Shown: positions 1 through 8,906, numbered from the stretch's first letter. The stretch is DNA of 35,237 bases from an uncultured Gemmatimonadota bacterium (GCA_913043255.1 CAJWLK010000015.1:1-35237), one strand, 5' to 3'. The notes: generated from the letters alone by a model not told the origin. Made by a program: numbers and translations.

Positions 1-692
1 TTGACGAAGTCCACGCCCTTATCAAGATAATCATTGATCGCAACACGGAGTTCCTCCGGATACATGTCCAGCATGTCTTCACCCGCGCCCTGGGCCAAGT
101 GATCAGAGAATTGTTCTTCCCAAAGTGATAAATCCGTATCAGGAATGAGCGCGAAAGTGATTGAAAAGGCTCCACCCCACCCAACGATGTTGCCCGCCAC
201 CTGCATACGCGGGCCCACTTCTGTTCCTGCCGCAATAGCATCGCGCACTTCAACCAGTTGAGGAAGCTGACCGTAGCTGTCCCGAATATGTGTAACACCA
301 TACTTGAGGTGCATCTGAGCCGATTCAAGCGCAATCTCGGCACCCCGTTCCCAGTAAAACACAGCAGTCTCTTTTCGGTGTTTTCCAAAACCTGCACCGT
401 ATAAACTGACGTGGACATTCGTATCCACAAACCCAGGTGTCACAAACTTCCCGGCCCCGTTGATCACCGTTGCTCCGGAAGGAACATTGATGGTGGCACG
501 TGGCCCGACCGATACGATACGCGCTCCGTTGACCACAACCGTGGCATCTACTAGCGGCGGACCACCATTACCATCAATCACTGTCGCGCCAACAATTGCA
601 GTTGTGCCCTGCCCCACTGCCTCGGAGGCGAGTGAAACGAAAGTCAACGTGATAATAGCTAGAAAGCCCAAAAATCTTGTCACCGACATCAT
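1..692 (-). CDS. Amidohydrolase family protein (imidazolonepropionase-like), C-terminus beyond the window
   Basis: This is an open frame running leftwards from ATG ATG (692 or 689) off the window edge with no stop, so only about 230 residues are seen. The protein starts with a short basic n-region and a hydrophobic stretch (residues 5-25) ending near AVGQG, which looks like a Sec signal peptide, so it is probably exported. It continues with the typical metal-dependent amidohydrolase opening: a beta-sandwich segment (AIVGATVIDGNGG), then GKFVTPGFVDTNVH where the TIM barrel starts. In the family this last motif is normally DxHxH, and the two His bind metal; here the first His is Asn (NVH). It lies 49 nt downstream of another amidohydrolase gene on the same strand, so it is probably the third gene of that operon. 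Family membership is clear; substrate is unknown and activity is uncertain because of the Asn. Confidence 0.8.
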   Translation of the reverse strand, partial: MMSVTRFLGFLAIITLTFVSLASEAVGQGTTAIVGATVIDGNGGPPLVDATVVVNGARIVSVGPRATINVPSGATVINGAGKFVTPGFVDTNVHVSLYGAGFGKHRKETAVFYWERGAEIALESAQMHLKYGVTHIRDSYGQLPQLVEVRDAIAAGTEVGPRMQVAGNIVGWGGAFSITFALIPDTDLSLWEEQFSDHLAQGAGEDMLDMYPEELRVAINDYLDKGVDFV

Positions 693-741
693 ATGCAAAA
701 TTCCATTTCGGTTGAGTAGATTTGCTTCTTTTGAACGAACA

Positions 742-2502
742 CTAGGGACTGTCGGCCTCATAGACGATCTGGCCACCTGCGATGGTCACAAGTATGGGAA
801 TGTCCCGAATCTCATCGACGGGTACGGTAAGTGGATCACCACCTAGAATGACTAGATCGGCCAACTTTCCCACTTCGATGGAGCCGAGCATGTTTTCTTG
901 GAAAGTGCCATAGGCACCGTTAATCGTGTACATACGTAGTGCCTCTTCACGGCTCACACGCTCGATCGGGTCACTCACTGCACCCGTAATATCTTCCCGA
1001 GTAACATAGGTCCATAACCCAAGCATGGGGTCGATGGGAGCCACATCGGAACCACCCTTTACAACGACACCAGCATCCACCCAAGTCTTATTTGGCATCC
1101 AATTGCTCCCCAACTCATCTCCCCACACCCGCTTGAACGACTTCCCAATAGTCCAACCCATGGGCTGCTGAGTTGAGATTACAACACCAAGCCGTTTGGC
1201 CTGTTCAAGATTGCGCTCTGTGGGTTTGAGGCCAGCATGCTCGAGCGTCCACCTGAGACCCAACAACGGAAGCTCGTCGTCCACTTCATCCATCGCGTCC
1301 AGTGCTAAATCAAGTGCAGCATCTCCGACACAGTGTACAAACATGCGTACGCCGTATTTATGTGCAGATCGCATCACTAACTTCAGGCTCTCTTTGTCCC
1401 ACCCGCGCAAGATCCCGCGATAACCAGCACCAAACTGTTCTTCCGCATATGGCTCTCGCATATAGGCACCCTGCACACCTCCATCTAATGACAGCTTGAT
1501 CCCCGCAATCCGAACCCACTCACTCCCAAAGCCCGAAGGTGCCCCAATGTCACGGACAGCTTCGTCGATCACTTCGGCACTCGCATTAGCGTACTCAGTC
1601 CCTCGGAATCGAGTAAGAACATGCCACCGTATTGTCAGATCTCCGTTCGCTTCAAGCTGATTAAGAATTTCGATTTTATCACGACTCTCGCTGAGTGGCC
1701 CATCCATATCGACAAGGCTGGTAATACCTGCCGCATTGAGTCCTTCCACAGCGAGTCGAGCAGCTTCCACCATGTCCTCTCTGGTGGGGACTGGAGTCAG
1801 TCGCTCTACCGGTCCCCAAGCGAATTCTTCCAACAATTCTCCCGTCGGGACACCATCTTCGTCGCGCACAATTGTCCCTCCCACCGGATCTGGTGTATCC
1901 CGTGTGATGCCAGCCATCTCGAGCGCCAAACTGTTCACATTTCCATCATGCCCCTGCGTATTCATGTAAAACGGGTTATCAGGCGCCACTTCGTCGAGTT
2001 CGTAGCGATCAGGGAGTCGACCTTCCCTAACGAATTCAAGGCTAAAGGGACCACGGGCCACGATCCATTCTCCCGGAGGTGTTTGAGCAGCACGTCCTCG
2101 GACATGTTCCAGTATCCCCTCCAACGTCAACATCTCACCTGTGGCGAAGTTGAGGGAACTGCGGTCGAGGCCATATCCAAAAGCATGGATGTGTGAATCG
2201 ATTACACCGGGAATAACGGTCCTGCCCTCCAGATCAATTACCTGAGTGGCCACTCCCCCGAGGGGTAGTATCTGGCCTTCGTCACCGACAGCGACGAAAC
2301 GACCATCTTTGATTGCAACGGCGCTGACTACACGAAAATCGTTATCAACCGTGATGATTTTTCCGCCGTGAACGACGAGATCGGGAGCCAGCATGTCGGG
2401 AACAGAAGAATTTTCGCTGCACGAAACCACAGCCAAAGAGGCGAATACCACCAATCGTGACCAATGCTGCACCGAAGAAAAAAGATGGTTACGAAGGCCC
2501 AT
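742..2502 (-). CDS. YtcJ-like metal-dependent amidohydrolase, lipoprotein
   Basis: A 586-residue protein of the Amidohydro_3/YtcJ group, which hydrolyses amide or ester bonds in largely unknown substrates. The start chosen is the ATG at 2502: it shares one base with the stop of the upstream gene (TGATG) and has a GGGAGGT Shine-Dalgarno six bases before it. An in-frame start at 2526 would lie inside the upstream gene. A hydrophobic stretch ends at Cys28 (AVVSC), which suggests a lipoprotein. Metal-site motifs are present: DSHIH (His104, His106) in VIPGVIDSHIH, then HCVGDAALD, WTLEHAG and KGGSDVAPID towards the C-terminus. The overlap with the upstream hydrolase suggests translational coupling and a shared pathway. 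The family is certain; the substrate cannot be told from the sequence. Confidence 0.9.
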   Translation of the reverse strand: MGLRNHLFSSVQHWSRLVVFASLAVVSCSENSSVPDMLAPDLVVHGGKIITVDNDFRVVSAVAIKDGRFVAVGDEGQILPLGGVATQVIDLEGRTVIPGVIDSHIHAFGYGLDRSSLNFATGEMLTLEGILEHVRGRAAQTPPGEWIVARGPFSLEFVREGRLPDRYELDEVAPDNPFYMNTQGHDGNVNSLALEMAGITRDTPDPVGGTIVRDEDGVPTGELLEEFAWGPVERLTPVPTREDMVEAARLAVEGLNAAGITSLVDMDGPLSESRDKIEILNQLEANGDLTIRWHVLTRFRGTEYANASAEVIDEAVRDIGAPSGFGSEWVRIAGIKLSLDGGVQGAYMREPYAEEQFGAGYRGILRGWDKESLKLVMRSAHKYGVRMFVHCVGDAALDLALDAMDEVDDELPLLGLRWTLEHAGLKPTERNLEQAKRLGVVISTQQPMGWTIGKSFKRVWGDELGSNWMPNKTWVDAGVVVKGGSDVAPIDPMLGLWTYVTREDITGAVSDPIERVSREEALRMYTINGAYGTFQENMLGSIEVGKLADLVILGGDPLTVPVDEIRDIPILVTIAGGQIVYEADSP

Positions 2503-3950
2503 CACATTACCTCCCGCGTCATCCACTTTACCGTTTCAACGAATACACCGGCGAGTTCCTTGGGAAGTTCTAGATTTCCGACATGCGTCATAAGGAGATC
2601 CAACACAAGAATCCTAACTTCTGCATCAGGAAGCACCTGGCGGAATTCATCTGCGATGAATACCTCCCAAGATTCATCGGGAGCTTCGGGAAGCCAGTGA
2701 TTTCGGTCATAATTTGCAACCACCCAGACCATCGTCTGAAATCCATCCATACGAACGAAGTGAGTTGCGTACAGGTCCTCTGCCACGTCCTCAATATCGA
2801 TTCCCCACGGATTTCCTACATCTGCTAAAACTTGTTGGATCTCCAGTTCCACCTTTCCCTTAAGGTCTATCCTCGCACCGTGTTCCAGATTTTGGAGCGG
2901 TTGCTTAAACCATGGGTGCGTAACGTACTCCTCCTCATACCACCGAAGTGCAGCAGCATCATAATCTAGATCTTCTGCCACATAGGGATTAAGGGGACCT
3001 ACGTAATCCGACTGAACAAACTCTTCCGCACTTCGCACTGACATCTGCCACACCGGAGGGTACTCAGATAAAGAGAATGCTCCCTGGCTGTAATTTGTGT
3101 GTCCGGGATTCTTGTGTTCACGGATCCCCTGAATACGAGCGGGGCCACCGCTCCCCCACCCCAGGAACCGTCCGTTAAGGCGTGCACGCAATTCGGGCTC
3201 TTCTTGGGCCAAAAAGGCCAGCTCTCCCGACGTGGAATGGCCGATGATCAGAATTTCACCATCTGTATGCTTCAGAATCAGTCGTTTCAGTCCCTCCAAA
3301 ATAAGCCGATTTGTGAAGATGGAATTTCTGACCTTTGCCTCATCGTCTGACAGCTCTTGATCAAGGAGATATGCGGCCTGTCGGTCCACGGGTGGTTCTA
3401 TCCAACCACCATATCTGAAGTTTCCGGGAATTGTGACAATCATCACGTTCATCACCTGGGCTAGGTATTGCGCCCAACCAGGTTGATTAATGGGTGCCAT
3501 TAGGTAGTCATAGAAGTTGACGGAACCTCCATTGATGATGATCAGCCAGGGGTACTGATCGGCCATAGGGTTCAAGCTCTTTAAACGAAGACCTGTAATG
3601 TCCCAGTCGAGCTCATAGAAAGGATATCTTTCGACGAACCACTCAGCATCGTAGCCCAACTTCTCTGGGGAAATCTGCTCGGCCTCGCGGGGGTCAAATG
3701 CACCACCTGGAGACGCTTCTGCTAGATTGATAAGGCTCGTGCCACCATCCGGCAGGGCCAGCATTTGGCCATGAGCCATAAAGTCTTCCTCAGACAAATA
3801 GGCGTACGACTGGTCCAAACCTAGGGCCTGCCACACAGGCTTCGTGTCCGAAGTTGATGAAGATACACCTTGAGGAGGAAGCTCCTGTACCCCACACCCC
3901 GCGCATAAAACAGAAACCAATACCAGCCCGGGAACCGACCTGTTTCTCAT
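2502..3950 (-). CDS. Alpha/beta-hydrolase-like lipoprotein, function unknown
   Basis: A 482-residue protein. The ATG at 3950 is preferred because it is preceded by an AGAGGTGG ribosome site and begins a signal sequence (MRNRSVPGLVLVSVLCAGC) ending at a probable lipidated Cys19. The longer frame from 3986 would start inside a 19-bp palindrome. A beta strand followed by IIGHSTSGELAF (Ser239) looks like the nucleophile elbow of an alpha/beta hydrolase, with Ser in place of the usual final Gly (GHSTS). Earlier PWLIIINGGSVNFYDYL could form an oxyanion-hole loop, and NYDRNHWLP near the C-terminus contains a candidate catalytic His. I do not recognise a named family. It heads a minus-strand operon with two amidohydrolases, and the two S10 carboxypeptidases diverge from it. 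It is probably an anchored esterase or peptidase. Confidence 0.75.
   Translation of the reverse strand: MRNRSVPGLVLVSVLCAGCGVQELPPQGVSSSTSDTKPVWQALGLDQSYAYLSEEDFMAHGQMLALPDGGTSLINLAEASPGGAFDPREAEQISPEKLGYDAEWFVERYPFYELDWDITGLRLKSLNPMADQYPWLIIINGGSVNFYDYLMAPINQPGWAQYLAQVMNVMIVTIPGNFRYGGWIEPPVDRQAAYLLDQELSDDEAKVRNSIFTNRLILEGLKRLILKHTDGEILIIGHSTSGELAFLAQEEPELRARLNGRFLGWGSGGPARIQGIREHKNPGHTNYSQGAFSLSEYPPVWQMSVRSAEEFVQSDYVGPLNPYVAEDLDYDAAALRWYEEEYVTHPWFKQPLQNLEHGARIDLKGKVELEIQQVLADVGNPWGIDIEDVAEDLYATHFVRMDGFQTMVWVVANYDRNHWLPEAPDESWEVFIADEFRQVLPDAEVRILVLDLLMTHVGNLELPKELAGVFVETVKWMTREVM
2509..2515 (-). promoter_or_regulatory. Shine-Dalgarno site fixing the start of the YtcJ-like gene
   Basis: On the minus strand GGGAGGT lies six bases before the ATG at 2502, inside the last codons of the upstream gene. 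It supports the start at 2502 and coupled translation of the two genes. Confidence 0.7.
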
Positions 3951-3973
3951 GAGCCACCTCTCTTTTGGGTCCG

Positions 3974-4003
3974 GACGATATGACATATCGTCACTTTAAG
4001 TGA
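3974..4003. promoter_or_regulatory. Overlapping palindromes in a divergent intergenic region, candidate operator
   Basis: GACGATATGACATATCGTC (3974-3992) is a perfect inverted repeat with 9-bp arms around a single A. A second one, TCACTTTAAGTGA (3991-4003), has 6-bp arms around a T and overlaps it by two bases. They lie 24 bp upstream of the minus-strand hydrolase start and about 100 bp upstream of the S10 gene start, in the only space between the two operons. A dimeric repressor or activator site controlling one or both operons is the likeliest role. No regulator gene lies next to it. Confidence 0.5.
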
Positions 4004-4043
4004 GATGAGATCCGCTTCTCTACATTATTGCCTTCAGAAGCTG

Positions 4044-4071
4044 CCCCTTTATAGCTATGCTTCGAAAGGGG
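4044..4071 (+). promoter_or_regulatory. Hairpin in the leader of the S10 operon
   Basis: CCCCTTT (4044-4050) and AAAGGGG (4065-4071) can pair around a 14-base loop, 30 bases before the S10 start. A weak promoter (TTGCCT near 4028, TATAGC at 4050) overlaps it, so it may be either promoter DNA or a leader hairpin. No T-run follows, so it is not a standard terminator. Confidence 0.25.
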
Positions 4072-4101
4072 GTTAGCTTGATCAATGAAACAGAGGCGAC
4101 C

Positions 4102-5661
4102 ATGAATTATCGCTGCTTAAACATGACATCCGTCTGGGGACTTTTCCTCGTTCTAACCCCTGGATTTTTGATAGGGCAAACTCCCAACGTCTTCCTTGGG
4201 TCGGGATTCAGTGAGGAAGATGGCATCGTCACTACAAGGCACGAGATCACTCTAGATGGGCGAACGCTGGGGTACACGGCTCGAGCTGGGCTCATCCCAA
4301 TCCGCGACAATGCTACAGGTGAAGCGCATGCCCACATGTACTTCATCAGCTATTCTATTGAAGACAACCCCAACAACCGACCACGGCCACTAACCTTTCT
4401 CTGGAATGGTGGCCCTGGCTCTAGTTCCTCCCTCGTTCATCTGCTTGGTTTTGGTCCAAAACGAATCACCTCCGAAGGCAGCCCCCAGCCTAACGAAGGC
4501 ACGTGGCTCGAGACGAGCAACCTGGTATTTGTAGACCCCATTGGTACCGGGTATAGCCGGCCGATTAAGAAAGATTACACTGCCGAATTTTATCAGAATC
4601 GCGGCGATGCTGAATCTGTGGCGGAGTTCATTCGCGTCTACCTGACCAGGGCGGATGCGTGGGACGCGCCCCTCTTTCTTGCCGGAGAAAGCTTTGGAGT
4701 CGAACGAGCAACAAGAGTTGCGGACATCCTTCAACGCAACAGAATTCCTGTCACCGGGATGATGCTCATCGGTCTCGTCCCTCGGCTCGCTCCGATTGCT
4801 GAGGAAATTGAAACCGCTCTGGCATTGCCCACTTATACGGCGAGCGCGTTCCACCATGAACGCCTAGATGACGAGCTTCAGCGTGATTTTGACGCGGCAC
4901 TGTACGAAGCAGAAACTTGGAGCTTAGAGCAATACGCACCTGCAATCGCGGGCCATAAGAGCTTAGGCGACAAGGAGTTGTCGAACCTCCTCGCAGGCCT
5001 ATCTCGACTCTCCGGCGTGGACAAAAAGATACTGGATGGGGGCGCAGTCGATTCAACCCTAACATTGGGACTAGGCGCGTTCGCGCAAACACTGCTCTAC
5101 GAGCAGGGACGGGTGCTCGGCCACTACGACAGTCGCATGACTGGCATTCGGGATACGACACAGATTATGTACGATCCGACGACTGACCCGAGCCTACAGA
5201 ACATGTTCGATGAGGTTCCGATCATTCGGTATATGCGTGATGAACTCAGATATGAAAGCGATCTCCGATATCAGGGTCCTTTCGGGGGCAGTTATCCCCC
5301 GTCCAAGTCCTTTCGAGGGGACTGGATGTCTATGCGATGGGATTGGTCGGGACCGTCTTTGGGGTCAGGGCCACCACAAGTGGAAAACCAAACGTCTGAT
5401 CCGACGCCTGCGGTGGAGCGCATAATGCGGGCGGATGAAAACCTTCATGTGTACACCTCATGTGGCTATTACGACCTAGTGTGTAGTTACGCCGTGATAG
5501 ACCATATGGAAGACCTCCTTGACCCGTCGCTCTCATCTCGCGTCACGGTCCGCACGTACCACGGCGGACACGCCACCTATCTTGACGATAAGGTTCGACT
5601 TCAGATGAGGGCAGATGTCACCTCGTTCATTCGCGAAGCTGTTCACAAACAACTTCCATGA
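4102..5661 (+). CDS. Secreted S10 family serine carboxypeptidase, first of a tandem pair
   Basis: A 519-residue peptidase of family S10, which removes C-terminal residues from peptides. The start at 4102 has an AGAGG site five bases upstream and gives a signal peptide (hydrophobic about residues 8-25, ending near LIGQ); an upstream ATG at 4057 has no ribosome site. S10 landmarks are in order: FLWNGGPGSSSS (residues 99-110, oxyanion region), FVDPIGTGYS (143-152), AGESFG with nucleophile Ser197, a candidate Asp in CGYYDLVCSY and a His in YHGGHATY near the C-terminus. The stop overlaps the start of the next gene (ATGA), so the pair is co-translated. Many bacterial relatives are annotated only as peptidase S10. 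The protein is probably periplasmic or released. Confidence 0.9.
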   Translation: MNYRCLNMTSVWGLFLVLTPGFLIGQTPNVFLGSGFSEEDGIVTTRHEITLDGRTLGYTARAGLIPIRDNATGEAHAHMYFISYSIEDNPNNRPRPLTFLWNGGPGSSSSLVHLLGFGPKRITSEGSPQPNEGTWLETSNLVFVDPIGTGYSRPIKKDYTAEFYQNRGDAESVAEFIRVYLTRADAWDAPLFLAGESFGVERATRVADILQRNRIPVTGMMLIGLVPRLAPIAEEIETALALPTYTASAFHHERLDDELQRDFDAALYEAETWSLEQYAPAIAGHKSLGDKELSNLLAGLSRLSGVDKKILDGGAVDSTLTLGLGAFAQTLLYEQGRVLGHYDSRMTGIRDTTQIMYDPTTDPSLQNMFDEVPIIRYMRDELRYESDLRYQGPFGGSYPPSKSFRGDWMSMRWDWSGPSLGSGPPQVENQTSDPTPAVERIMRADENLHVYTSCGYYDLVCSYAVIDHMEDLLDPSLSSRVTVRTYHGGHATYLDDKVRLQMRADVTSFIREAVHKQLP

Positions 5662-7199
5662 AGCTTTTTAAGGTGTCGTTCCACGCCGCGATCCTTCTAT
5701 TCGCCTTTGTAATTCAGGCGAAAGGGATCAGCCAGGAACCGTTGATCGACGGGCAGGGCATTGTAACCACAAGGCATCAGATTAACCTCGCTGGTAAAAC
5801 TCTGAGCTACACGGCGCGAACGGGGCTTCTTCCAATCCGAGTGAACGATACAGGTACACCGCATGGGCACATATTTTTTACTGCCTACACCGTGGAACGT
5901 GGTGCGGAAGAGCCACAACGCCCGCTGGCTTTCCTCTGGAACGGGGGGCCCGGATCGAACTCCGTACTTGTACACCTTGAAGCTTTTGGTCCGAAACGTT
6001 TCAGTCCGGAAGGGGCTGCGGGGAAGACGACCATTCCACTTGAAACCAATCAAACAACTTGGCTCGACGAGATGGACCTCGTTTTCGTGGATCCCGTTGG
6101 AACGGGCTACAGCCGGCCTACAAGAATCGTCTACGGTCCAGAGTTCTTCAGCACTCTAGGTGACATCGCATCCATTTCTGAGTTTATCCGAGTCTACTTA
6201 ACGCGGTTCGATGCCTGGGATGTCCCACTCATCATAGGTGGCGAGAGTTATGGGGCGTGGCGTGCCGGTGGTGTGACTGAAGCCCTTGAACGTGCAGGGA
6301 CTAAAGTGTCAGGAGTCATCCTCATATCGGGTGGAATCCCTATGGGACCCGTCGTTTCAGACGCAATGAGGGCGGCACTTTTCATTCCAACGAGAACTGC
6401 TGCTGCTTTTTACCATCAACGGCTCGAGCCTTCACTACAGACTGACCTCCAGGAAGCGTTAGGCGCCGCGGAAGATTGGGCACAAACGCAATATGGGCCG
6501 GCGTTGGCTGACCCCAGCATCCGGAGTGCCGAGATAAACGCGGCGATCGTTGGTCAACTTTCTCGTTTCACCGGCCTGAAAGCCAACCTAATCGATGATC
6601 AAACCCTTGTGGTTCGACGCCGACAGTTTGCAGAACAACTCCTTCAAGATAAAGGGAGCATTCTGGGCAGATTTGACACAAGACAAAAATCGCCTGCCAC
6701 AGGGGAATCTGATTCCCACAACGATGGAGTGCGGGCCCGGACCGTCGTGCGTTACTTACGACAAGAGTTGGGATTCAAAACTGATCTTGCCTATCAAGGG
6801 ATGGAGACCGGATACATTCCCGTCACCCCAGAACGACCAGCTCCACGCTGGGATTACAACCACAGTCGAGCAGTAGCGGCAATGTCGGGCGCCAGCAAAG
6901 AAAGCCCACTTCGCCGGCTCGTCTATGACGGGCCGCCAGGTGGGAGCGATCCCTGGTTACAAAATGCGTTGGAAATCAATCCGAACCTCAAAGTATTCGT
7001 GGCTGCAGGGTTGTATGATTCGCTTAACAGTTGCCCTTTCAACGAATATTTGGTCAGTCAGCTAGAGGCCGCTATCGCAGCCAATTTTATGACTCGCTGT
7101 TATGTAGGGGGGCACATGATGTACGAAGATGAGGAAACCCGCGCCCCCTTAAAGCGTGACTTAGTGGAGTTCATTCGAAAAATCGTTAGCGTTAGATAG
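5658..7199 (+). CDS. Secreted S10 family serine carboxypeptidase, second of a tandem pair
   Basis: A 513-residue paralogue of the preceding gene, overlapping it by four bases (ATGA). It carries a signal peptide (MKLFKVSFHAAILLFAFVIQ) and the same S10 landmarks: FLWNGGPGSNS (93-102), FVDPVGTGYS (143-152), GGESYGAW with nucleophile Ser197, AAGLYDSLNSC with the candidate Asp, and YVGGHMMY with the candidate His. The two proteins share layout and spacing from the IVTTRH segment to the C-terminus, so they arose by duplication. They differ in the loops that shape substrate pockets, and this copy has GESYG where the first has GESFG. The pair may cover different C-terminal residue preferences. Catalytic residues look intact. 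Confidence 0.9.
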   Translation: MKLFKVSFHAAILLFAFVIQAKGISQEPLIDGQGIVTTRHQINLAGKTLSYTARTGLLPIRVNDTGTPHGHIFFTAYTVERGAEEPQRPLAFLWNGGPGSNSVLVHLEAFGPKRFSPEGAAGKTTIPLETNQTTWLDEMDLVFVDPVGTGYSRPTRIVYGPEFFSTLGDIASISEFIRVYLTRFDAWDVPLIIGGESYGAWRAGGVTEALERAGTKVSGVILISGGIPMGPVVSDAMRAALFIPTRTAAAFYHQRLEPSLQTDLQEALGAAEDWAQTQYGPALADPSIRSAEINAAIVGQLSRFTGLKANLIDDQTLVVRRRQFAEQLLQDKGSILGRFDTRQKSPATGESDSHNDGVRARTVVRYLRQELGFKTDLAYQGMETGYIPVTPERPAPRWDYNHSRAVAAMSGASKESPLRRLVYDGPPGGSDPWLQNALEINPNLKVFVAAGLYDSLNSCPFNEYLVSQLEAAIAANFMTRCYVGGHMMYEDEETRAPLKRDLVEFIRKIVSVR

Positions 7200-7253
7200 A
7201 AAAAGTGCCAACCAGCTATCCCCTTGCCCTTGTCTACACATTTAAAAACTCTG

Positions 7254-8468
7254 CTAATTTCTTTCGATGAAGGCATCCCCTATTTGAAAATACAGGTCAC
7301 CGTATTGGGCTCCTGTGAGGTTGCACTGTATCGCCACAACAACCTCTTCGTTCGGATACAAGAGGACGAACGATGTGCCTCCGACTGACCCGCCAGCGTG
7401 ATGATAAATCGGTCGACCTTTGGGATCCCTGTCGATAAACCAGTTCATGCTGTACGGAGTTTCTTCACCTGAGCTTGTTCGCTGCGCTGTAAACAACAGC
7501 TCAAGCGTCTCGGCACGAAGATAGCCCGGCTTCAAATGTGCCAATCCAAAACGTGCCAAGTCTTCGGGTGTAGTTAGAATGCCACCGCCTGGCCACTTGT
7601 TACTATTGTCAGCAAACGGAGCATTCAACAACTCTCCCAATCCGGTTCCGTCACCCCATGAGGCGGGCTTTTGAAAAAAGCTGGGGAGCCGTCCACTGCG
7701 CTCATAGTAGCCCGTGCGATAAGCAATCAAGCTGTCAGAATGATCCCCTACGGTTGAGAGCATTCCAAGTGGATCGAAGACCAACTCTTGGAGGACAGTC
7801 AGGTAAGGTTTACCTGCAGCACCCTGGATGGCTGCTCCGAGAAGGTTAGTACCGTAGGAACTGTAGAAATATTCTGTTCCCGGTTCCGATCTGAGCGGAT
7901 CATTTTCGAAGATTTCCAACGCATCAACAAGATCAGTATAGCGCTTCGTATTAAAGAACTCGTCTCCATCCGGCGGATAGTACCGCATACCAGCCTGATG
8001 CCCTGCGAGTTGGCGGGGCGTGATCACATGTCCTTTATCCGGGAACGAGGGCACATACCGTTGAACAGGGACATCAAGCTCAAATCGACCCCGTTCGTGT
8101 AACACCGCCATGGCAGCCGCAGCCAGGGGTTTGGCCGTGCTCCCACTACGAAACTTTGTCAATGTAGTTACAGGAATCCGGTGTTCAACATTTGCGTAAC
8201 CGAATCCCTCGGACCAAACGACCTGACCATCCACAGCCACAGCCGCAGCAAGACCCGGAACACCTCTGGCACTCATAAAAGCCTCGACGAGTGCACGTGA
8301 GGTATTAGCGGCTTTCTCAAACTCTTCCGAGACGGTCGCTATTTTGCCGTAGGGAGCGCCATGTGACTGAAAGGCATCGAGGGGTGACGTGGAAGAAATG
8401 AGACTGAAGAACAAGCATACCAACGCGAAATTCCTGCGTCGATCGGATATGGCCATGAGTAACCTCAT
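7254..8468 (-). CDS. Serine hydrolase of the beta-lactamase/LACTB fold, exported
   Basis: A 404-residue protein of the class C beta-lactamase-like (penicillin-binding-protein fold) hydrolases. An N-terminal hydrophobic segment (about residues 13-32) suggests export. The catalytic SxxK tetrad is STAK (Ser110, Lys113). The second motif, normally YxN, is YSS (Tyr202-Ser204) in FYSSYGTNLLG, which resembles the YST of LACTB-type peptidases more than true beta-lactamases. The third motif is HHAGGSVGG near the C-terminus. The ATG at 8468 has an AGGAGG site four bases upstream; ATG 8456 is an alternative. The likely role is a D-amino-acid or peptide hydrolase, not resistance. It is convergent with the S10 pair. 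Confidence 0.85.
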   Translation of the reverse strand: MRLLMAISDRRRNFALVCLFFSLISSTSPLDAFQSHGAPYGKIATVSEEFEKAANTSRALVEAFMSARGVPGLAAAVAVDGQVVWSEGFGYANVEHRIPVTTLTKFRSGSTAKPLAAAAMAVLHERGRFELDVPVQRYVPSFPDKGHVITPRQLAGHQAGMRYYPPDGDEFFNTKRYTDLVDALEIFENDPLRSEPGTEYFYSSYGTNLLGAAIQGAAGKPYLTVLQELVFDPLGMLSTVGDHSDSLIAYRTGYYERSGRLPSFFQKPASWGDGTGLGELLNAPFADNSNKWPGGGILTTPEDLARFGLAHLKPGYLRAETLELLFTAQRTSSGEETPYSMNWFIDRDPKGRPIYHHAGGSVGGTSFVLLYPNEEVVVAIQCNLTGAQYGDLYFQIGDAFIERN

Positions 8469-8621
8469 ATCTCCTCCTAAGTGAGAACCAGTCCGTACCT
8501 AAGAGCTTAGCAGACCATTGGCTCATACCCCAGAGGGTGCACTCCTCTGAGTCCGAGTGTGGCGTTGTACATCTAAGATATTTAGTGGAATGAACGCATG
8601 GTACAGGACTTAAAACCGATA

Positions 8622-8703
8622 CGGAGGGGGGGGGATTCGAACCCCCAAGCCCGTGAGGGCGCCGGTTTTCGAGACCGGTGCATTGCCGTTCTGCCACCCC
8701 TCC
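8622..8703 (-). tRNA. tRNA-Ser (anticodon CGA)
   Basis: Folds as a class II tRNA: acceptor GGAGGGG/CCCCTCC, anticodon stem CCGGT/ACCGG with loop CTCGAAA giving CGA, a long variable arm, and T arm GGGGG-TTCGAAT-CCCCC, with discriminator G. The 3' CCA is not encoded. It is the last of four tRNAs in a minus-strand cluster. Confidence 0.93.
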
Positions 8704-8819
8704 AATTTCAGGGCACTTGAATACCTTGAGCACAGCAACCGAACGGGCCGTGCGCTCTCACCGACTAAGCGGCGCGCGCGGCCCGCAACGTCATAATGAT
8801 CTTCGACTTCTACAACCAA

Positions 8820-8906
8820 CGGACGGGGTGGGATTCGAACCCACGAGACACGTAAATGCCCACACGCTTTCCAAGCGTGCGCCTTCAGCCACTCGGCCAC
8901 CCGTCC
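8820..8906 (-). tRNA. tRNA-Ser (anticodon GGA)
   Basis: Acceptor GGACGGG/CCCGTCC, D arm GCCGAGTGGCTGAAGGC, anticodon stem CACGC/GCGTG with loop TTGGAAA giving GGA, a long variable arm, T loop TTCGAAT and discriminator G. The CCA end is not encoded. Confidence 0.95.

Noticed and set aside
7254-8468. Reading the beta-lactamase-fold gene as an antibiotic resistance gene
   Set aside because: The second motif is YSS instead of YxN, and the context is secreted peptidases, which fits a LACTB-like peptidase or esterase better.
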